DNA of 64,000 bases from Phascolarctos cinereus (taxonomy: Eukaryota; Chordata; Mammalia; Diprotodontia; Phascolarctidae), in contig NW_018344336.1 in the NCBI RefSeq assembly GCF_002099425.1, forward strand, positions 344,001 to 408,000, given 5' to 3'. Numbering within the stretch: position 1 is the stretch's first letter; the number at the start of each line of letters is the position of its first letter. The notes beneath the pieces are model-generated. The model did no database searches, had not been told where the DNA came from, and saw only the letters and a program-made list of their open reading frames with translations. Of this stretch, positions 58,365 through 64,000 are shown in pieces. The position numbers were made by a program, and so were the translations under genes.

Positions 58365-58800
58365 CCGCCTCCGCCGCCGCCGCCGCCTCTGCTGGACCTT
58401 AGCGTTCGCGGCACCCCAGTTGCCGCCGCCGCCTCTGCCGGGGCTTGGCGTTCGCGGCGCCCACCCCCCCCTCCCCGCCCCATGCCCGCCGCCTTCGCGG
58501 GTCTTGGCGTTCGTGGTTGCCGCGGCCGCCTGTGCCGGACTTTAGCGTTCGCGCCACCCCCCCTCCCGTTGCCCGCCGCCTCTGTCGGACTTTGGCGTCC
58601 GTGTCCCCCCGGTTGCCCGCCGCCGCCACCTCCTCTGCGGTTCTTGGCGTTCCCCTTCCCCTCCCCCTCCGTGCCCGCCGCCGCCGCCGCCTCTGCGGGT
58701 CTTGGCGTTGCGGGCCCCCGCAGTGGCCGCCGCCTCTGCCGGACTTCGGCGTTCCTGGACCTGGTCGGTGGCCGCCCCGTCGCAGCTGCGCCTCCCTGAG
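58365..58800 (+). repeat. GC-rich minisatellite in the gene leader
   Basis: About eight imperfect copies, 40-65 bp long, of GCCGCCTCTGCCGGACTT followed by a GGCGTTCG element, spaced by C-rich sequence. Frames of 120-200 codons occur on both strands here because stops are rare in GC-rich repeats; none shows a known domain. The segment is probably 5' untranslated or promoter sequence of the downstream gene. Confidence 0.75.
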
Positions 58801-58817
58801 CCGGCCGTCGGGCTCTG

Positions 58818-58825
58818 AGGTAGGT
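58818..58825 (+). promoter_or_regulatory. Possible splice donor in the 5' leader
   Basis: GAGGTAGGT fits the vertebrate donor consensus with GT at 58,820-58,821. If used, the CpG leader would be a non-coding first exon spliced to the intronless coding exon. No strong acceptor was identified before 59,003, so this is only a candidate. Confidence 0.25.
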
Positions 58826-59002
58826 CCGAACTTGGCCGTGGGTGCCGGACTAGAAAAGGAAGCTGGGGTTGGCCATGGCTTTGAGGGTCTGAGAGGAGTC
58901 GAGGGCTGAGTAGCGTCAGTAGCATCGGCTTGAGCCCGAAGCCTTGGGGAGGAGAAGGAACAATTAGAAGCGTCTCGGGGGACCTCTGTTGTCACTGACA
59001 CA

Positions 59003-62000
59003 ATGTCTAAGAGAAAGGAGGACGATCTCCCCTCGGCCGCAGATCATAAAAGGGCAAGGGCCGGCCCGTCGCCGGGGCCCGGGCCATCGGGGGAGGGGAG
59101 CTCAGAAGAGGAGCCAGAGAGGGCCCCCCCTCAGAATCTGTCTCTTGGATGTTCTACTTCTCATTCTGTCTCGGGGGAATTTGGTGTCATTGAAAGTATT
59201 CAGCTGGAGAATTTTATGGGCTATGCCACGCTTGGACCTGTGAAATTTGGATCTAATGTCAATTTTATGGTGGGACACAGTGGGAAGAATGCATTGTTAA
59301 CAGCTCTTGTAGTTGGTCTTGGTGGAAAATCGGTAGGATCGTCTTTGAAAGAGTTTATAAAAGAAGGAGAGGTTTCGGCAGACATCTCCATCAAGTTAAG
59401 GAACAGAGGGGACTATGCTTTTAAATCCGATCTGTATGGGGACTCGATAACTGTGCACCAGCACATCAGTATGGATGGGAGTTCAAGTTATGAACTAAAA
59501 AGCCATTCAGGAAGCGTGGTTTCTTCTAAGAAAGAGGACCTTATTGCCATTCTTGAACGTTTTAAGATACAGGTAGATAACCCAGTGTCTATTTTAAGGG
59601 AAGAGTTGAGCAGGCAGTTAATGGATACCAGAAATGATGGTGACAGATATAAATTGTTTATGAAAGCAACTGAGCTTGAACAGATGAGAGAAGACTACTC
59701 ACAGATCATGGAGAGAAAAGCCAGAAACCAGCATCAGATAGAACAAGGAGAAGAGCAGCTTGAGGAGCTCAAACGGCAGGGCATAGAGATAGAAGAGCAT
59801 TTTCAGAACATGGTTACCTTGAGGAAGAAATTGGAGGACTTGAAAAATGAAATGGCTTGGGCACTAGTGAGTAAAACTGAAAGAGAAATTGATAATATGA
59901 TAGGTAACATAAATATTGGAGACCAACGTACTGTCATATTAAATCAGGAACTGGAGGCTTCAAAGGTCAAATTTAGTGAAGCAGAAAAGAAGTACAGAGT
60001 CGTTCATGAGAACATGCAAAAATTAAGTGAAGAAGCTGCTGAATTAGAGCCCAAGTGCATTCAAGCAAATGAGGATGCCTTGAGAACAGACAGGGCCTAT
60101 TGCCAAGCAGAGGCTTTCTATAATTATTCCGAAAATGAATTTAATAAGTTAGACAAAATTTCTGAACAGCTTCATAACCAGATTGATGAAATGAAAAAGA
60201 ACCTAGAACTAGCAGAGATGGAAAAACAGAACAAAATTTCCATGTTGAAGGAAAAGATTAGGAACTTTAAGGATCAGGAAGATACACTTGTTGAAGAAAT
60301 AAAGCAGCTTCATCAAGCTATAGAAAAAGACGATAAAGAGCATTCTCAAATCAGGGAACAAGAGTCATACATGCAGCAGATACTGAATGATGAACAGAGA
60401 CAGCTAGACCAGTTGAAAGACTGTAAATCTGAGCCACTAAAACGATTTGGATCCCAGATTCCAGCCCTTCTTGAGGCTATAGAAGATGCCCATAGACAAG
60501 GGCTCTTTACTTACAAACCGATAGGCCCACTGGGAGCCTGTATTCGTGTTCGCGACCCTGACTTTTCTTTGGCTATTGAGTCCTGCTTAAAGGGCCTCCT
60601 TCTTGCCTTTTTTTGTGACAACCACAATGATGAGCAAATCCTCCAAGGGCTGATGAAAAAGTTTTATCCATCAGGCTCTTCACGACCACAGATAATTATT
60701 TCAGCATTTGAGTGTGAAGCTTATGATGTAACAGATAGAATGGCTTATCACCCAGAATTTCCAACGGTTCTCACTGCTTTAGAAATAGACAATGCAGTGG
60801 TGGCCAATACTTTGATTGACATGAGGGGCATAGAGTCAGTGCTGCTTATTAAAAGCAAGTCTTTGGCTTGTACAGTGATGCAGGCTCAGAGGCCCCCCAA
60901 GAACTGTACCAAGGTTTTAACTGCCGATGGTGACCACGTATTTGAGCGACACTATTATGCGTGTGAAGAATTGAGACCCATTTACTTGGGCAATACAGAA
61001 ATGGAAATAAGTAATTTGGAGAAAGACGTGGAAAGTAAAATAGAACAGTTGTCAGCGTTTCAGCAGCATGTGGGTACACTTGAAAAGGATGTCAGGAAGA
61101 ATCGAGAAACCATTGATAGTCATTATCAGCATTTAAAAGAGATAAAGATTAAAGTAATAAGTTTCACTTCAGAAATAAAAGATCTTGAGGATGAAGAACA
61201 AAACCAGTCAATTGATATCTCAATTCTGGAAGAAGAAGCTCAGGAAATTAAAGAAGAGATGAAAGAGGTTGAAGAAAAGATGAAAATTCGAAGGGAAGAG
61301 ATGGAGAAATTAAGGCAACCCAAAATAGACGCTGAACAGAGACATGAAGAGCTTAAGGTGAAATATAATCAAGTTTCCGAATTAGTAGAATCTATCAGGG
61401 GAGAACGAAACCGGGCTGCTTTAGAAGTGGATACCCAACACCAGTCCCTGCTGCACTATGAAAATAGGCTCAAGCAACACCTGGATTCCCTCCAGATAAA
61501 AAAAAGAAGAGCTAGCCATGAAAGAGAGAGAACTGGAGAGGGAGACTGCTCAGGCCAAATACATCTGCCCAGAGCGTAAAGAAGTTACACACACTGCCGC
61601 TGTTCTGGACAGGGAAATCAATCTGTTAAGACAGAGGATCCAATCAGAAAACTATACTCACAGAAGCCGAGAAGATATAATGAGGCAATACCAAGAAGCA
61701 AAAGAAAGATATCTGGATCTAGATAGCAAAGTGAAGAATCTGAAAAAGCTCATTAAAACAATGGAAGACATATCGAAACAGAGGTATGAAGCATACCAGA
61801 AACGTAGACGGAATCTTTCTATACAAGGTAAATTGTACTTTGACAGCTTACTATCTCAGTGGTCCTTCCATGGGGAGATTCTCTTTGATCACGCCAATGA
61901 GACACTTTCTGTAATGTTCAATCGTGGAGATTCTGCTTTCAATGACGTGCGAAACCCATCAGGAGACAGACATTACTTTTCAAACTTCTTGCTCATCGTT

Positions 62001-62264
62001 ACTTTGTGGTCCATCACAGAATCTCCCTTCAGATGCCTGGATACATTTGACGTCTGCCTGGACAATGACCACAGAAAAATTGCGATGGACATGATCCTCA
62101 GGATAGCACATTCCCAGGAACACCTCCAGTTCATCCTGATCACTCCACAGTACATGAATTCTGTTCTCCCCAATTCACTGGTTGAAATACTCCAAATTCC
62201 AGAACCTGAGAAGGAAGGAGCAGCCCTCCCTTCCAAAGCAGTCAGTCCAGAAGAAGAAGATTAA
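59003..62264 (+). CDS. SMC6: Intronless SMC6-like gene (retrocopy of structural maintenance of chromosomes 6), one frame change
   Basis: SMC6 pairs with SMC5 in the nuclear SMC5/6 complex, which acts in DNA repair, replication and restriction of foreign episomes. The copy codes for about 1,088 residues, close to the roughly 1,090 of mammalian SMC6, without introns. From the ATG (A at -3): N-terminal head (about 60-205), coiled coil (to about 480), hinge (about 481-662, e.g. FTYKPIGPLGACI and LTALEIDNAVVANTLIDMRG), second coil, C-terminal head. One frame change in an A8 run (61,498-61,505) separates 59,003-61,505 from the rest, which is open to 62,264. Against human SMC6 recalled from memory, Walker A is shortened to GHSGKNA (91-97), the Q-loop glutamine is glutamate (200), the signature LSGGE reads PSGDR (61,956-61,970), and the Walker B glutamate is threonine in CLDTFDV (62,034-62,054). 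It is therefore unlikely to be an ATPase. It may be a new-function gene or a slowly decaying pseudogene. Confidence 0.85.
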
Positions 62265-62382
62265 AATTTTAATTTAATGTGATCGTGCTGTCTGCTCATT
62301 GTGGTGTTTTATATTTTTTTTCTCAAAGTGTCTGCAGTGTAGTGTGAAAAATCTCCCTACTTTGAAGAAATAATGTTTAGTA

Positions 62383-62388
62383 ATTAAA
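62383..62388 (+). terminator. Polyadenylation signal candidate of the SMC6-like gene
   Basis: ATTAAA, the common variant signal, lies about 119 bp after the stop codon and 10 bp before a LINE-1 fragment. No poly(A) tail of the original retrocopy is visible, perhaps because the L1 entered there. Confidence 0.35.
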
Positions 62389-62397
62389 AGTATTTCA

Positions 62398-62655
62398 GAG
62401 AGGCAGTCAAGATGGCGGAGTAACAGAAAGAAGTGCAGCATAACTCCTCCACCAGGACTCCTCCATAAAGATCTAGAAAAACATCAGACCAAATTCTGAC
62501 CAGGAAATCCAAGAAAAAGTCACCAGCACGGGGCAGCTGAAGGAGAAAGACAGAGATCTGTGGAAATTGGGGATGGGGACTCGCCAGGAGCATCTATAGC
62601 ACCCAGGGACTGAAAGAAACTCGAGACTGGGCACCTGGGCAGGAAGCACAGGTGA
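62398..62655 (+). mobile_element. LINE-1 5' UTR fragment
   Basis: GAGGCAGTCAAGATGGCGGA is the typical L1 5' start with a YY1-type AAGATGGCGG core, followed by CCAGGACTCCTCCATAAAG and GAAAAACATCAGACC. Sequence is lost after about 62,655. Only the 5' end is present, which is unusual for L1 (normally the 3' end is kept), so later deletion is likely. Confidence 0.65.
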
Positions 62656-62799
62656 AATGAGAATAAGTTTGTTGCCCGTGACATAACTGACTCCATTTTT
62701 TATTAATCTACTGTTTTGTGTTGAAGTGGTTTGGTGTTTGTTTTTCATAACTTGTTTTTCAATATTAAACTAAGTTTATGTGTAGTATAGGTTGTTAAA
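62656..62799. other. AT-rich unassigned stretch
   Basis: A short AT-rich segment between the L1 fragment and the LTR with no recognisable feature. It could be an outer part of the LTR element. Confidence 0.3.
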
Positions 62800-63333
62800 C
62801 AATGTTTGTGTTTATAAACAACTGATAAACATGTGGGATGCCCATATATGACAGCCCACCAATGGGGAAATTTTGTAAGCAACCTCACCATTAACTTATG
62901 TCATTAGGTATCAATGAAACCAATTGATAAACAAATTACTTCACCAGCCACCGATCTAAACTTGGGTATAACCAGCCAAAAGCCCATAGCTAGACCTATG
63001 AGAAACCCACTGGAGGCCCCAGTCTTCAGCCTGCTCTTGGGTTGAGACTGAGCCTGGCTCCTGAGAGCCAACTTGAGACTCAAACACCCACATCATGTTT
63101 GCTTGAAGACACTGCTGATTGACTGACAGGGATTTTCAGACTTGCCAGCCAACCACCACATCCAGAGACAGACAACTTCCACCTGGGCTGCGAGAAGGAA
63201 CTTTTTCATTGAATACCAGTTCGAGACATACTTAGTGGCAAGCCCTAAGAAATCAAGTAAGTGGTTTGTTTATAGTGGGCTTTAATGGGTGTTTTCTGTT
63301 TGTTTGTTTTTTGCCTAAAAGGTAATATAAACC

Positions 63334-63380
63334 AGGGGTTGGCACATTATGACCCCCAAGGACCCAATTGGGCCCCCCTT
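63334..63380 (+). mobile_element. hAT-like terminal fragment
   Basis: CAGGGGTTGGCACATTATGA followed by CCAATTGGGCCCC resembles the left end of a hAT-Charlie-type MITE. The right end is not seen. Confidence 0.4.
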
Positions 63381-63440
63381 TCTTTTTCTCTTCCTCCTCC
63401 TTTCTCCTCCTCCTCCTTCCCCTTCTCCTCCTCTTTATTA
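63366..63440. repeat. Polypyrimidine tract
   Basis: A nearly pure C/T run with CTCCTCCTCCTT periodicity on the + strand. Confidence 0.9.
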
Positions 63441-63645
63441 TTTTCTGTTAAATTCTTAGGGATGATTTGAACTTCAAAGGGAGTATCTCAGCCAGAAGAG
63501 CTAGATTTTATTCTCAGTACATAAGCAAACACAGACTCCCCTCTTGAAGGACTAGCATTGTTAATTGTTTATTATGTCCAGACTGGAATGATTGAGAGCA
63601 ATCACAGATCACATTTCTCAGTCTATACAATCAAGGCCCAATAAG

Positions 63646-63818
63646 ACCTAGGCCAGGGGTAGGGAACCCCTTGGACTGAATCCAGACTTCACAGAATAAA
63701 TCTCCTTAATAAAAGGATTTGTTCTGTAAAACTTGGACTCAGTCAAAGGGCCGTGCTTGAAGACCTAGAAGGTCACATATAGAATCAAGGCCACAGGTTC
63801 CCTACCCCTGACCTAGGC
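63646..63818 (+). mobile_element. hAT-type MITE with perfect 8-bp target duplication
   Basis: The element itself is 63,654-63,810 (157 bp). It starts CAGGGGTAGGGAACC and ends GGTTCCCTACCCCTG, perfect 15-bp inverted ends. ACCTAGGC is duplicated on both sides (63,646-63,653 and 63,811-63,818), the 8-bp size typical of hAT transposons. It has no coding capacity and was mobilised by another element's transposase. Confidence 0.95.
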
Positions 63819-64000
63819 CATTATGTGGATCTTCCACCTGTCTTATCATCCACAGGCTGCAGGGAAGATAGAAAGATACTTAAGACTCAAGTCAATAAAA
63901 TCTTTAAGAATACAAGGTCATTACAAAAGCAGTGAACTAGTTGAATAATAGGCCAAGGAAAATTCATCTTGGATTGGTGGATGAGTTCAAAATTATTGTT
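63819..64000. other. Window end, no recognised feature
   Basis: Moderately AT-rich sequence with no repeat or gene that I can name. Confidence 0.3.

Larger units (their letters stand above)
62800..63545 (+). mobile_element. Fossil endogenous retrovirus remnant: LTR plus short internal piece
   Basis: The LTR (about 62,800-63,257) aligns over its length with the minus-strand LTR at 33,350-33,806 (shared landmarks include ATAAACAACTGATAAA, CATATATGACAG and CATGTTTGCTTGAAGA). The internal stretch near 63,447-63,485 matches the internal sequence at about 32,895-32,950 of the other copy, so most of the interior is lost. Same family, old, broken with at least a few breaks. A hAT-like piece and a pyrimidine tract lie inside it. 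Confidence 0.65.

Noticed and set aside
57317-58909. Open frames of 120-200 codons on both strands in the CpG-rich leader
   Set aside because: Stop-poor GC-rich minisatellite sequence; overlapping frames on both strands, arginine/proline/alanine-rich, no domain.
59003-62264. Locus as the functional parental SMC6 gene
   Set aside because: Parental vertebrate SMC6 is split into many exons and has intact ATPase motifs; this copy is intronless with altered motifs.

Overview
The window is almost certainly from an Australian marsupial (Australidelphia). Evidence is the repeat content: several short tRNA-headed SINEs of the GGGGCAGCTAGGTGG type with TGACCCTGGGCAAGTCACTT body (WSINE1-like), CORE/MIR-type SINEs, LINE-1 copies with marsupial-type 3' ends, old hAT MITEs and marsupial ERV LTRs. 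No tRNA, rRNA, CRISPR or bacterial-type gene was seen. Species cannot be fixed from the sequence.

Positions 1-51,030 are dominated by a tandem array of a large unit (about 3.2-3.7 kb without later insertions), all in + orientation. I count eleven copies: U1-U7 from the left edge to 25,725 (U7 truncated) and U8-U11 from about 38,750 to 51,030 (U8 and U11 partial). The preceding copy's tail is at the left edge, so the array continues outside. Each unit has the same order: a GC-rich promoter-like module G (about 650-750 bp), a middle module M (about 1.3-1.5 kb), a CA-rich stretch, and an AT-rich satellite-like module A (about 1.2-1.4 kb). In U3, U5 and U10 the G module keeps an RFX X-box, an inverted CCAAT box and a CRE or CRE-like site at nearly fixed spacing. 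LINEs, SINEs and microsatellites have entered individual copies.

Positions 25,726-38,750 are a spacer splitting the array. It holds a GC-rich promoter-like stretch near 26.1-26.6 kb, an old interspersed repeat (27.2-28.4 kb), a minus-strand fossil endogenous retrovirus (32.1-33.8 kb), and a nearly 5'-complete but internally deleted LINE-1 (33.8-37.6 kb) that carries an unrecognised A-tailed insertion.

Positions 51,030-57,600 are layered old repeats: CORE-SINEs, a hAT MITE with an internal tandem expansion, a solo LTR with a SINE inside it, and further copies of the old interspersed repeat.

Positions 57,600-62,400 hold the only substantial protein-coding locus, an intronless SMC6-like retrogene. 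It sits behind a CpG-island-like leader made of two tandem arrays, one of them built from NRF1-type GCGCAGGCGC boxes. Its reading frame is intact over the hinge and coiled coils apart from one frame change in an A8 run, yet all four ATPase motifs examined (Walker A, Q-loop, signature, Walker B glutamate) are changed. The last 1.6 kb is a LINE-1 5' fragment, a fossil LTR element of the same family as the one at 32-33.8 kb, and a hAT MITE with a perfect 8-bp target duplication.
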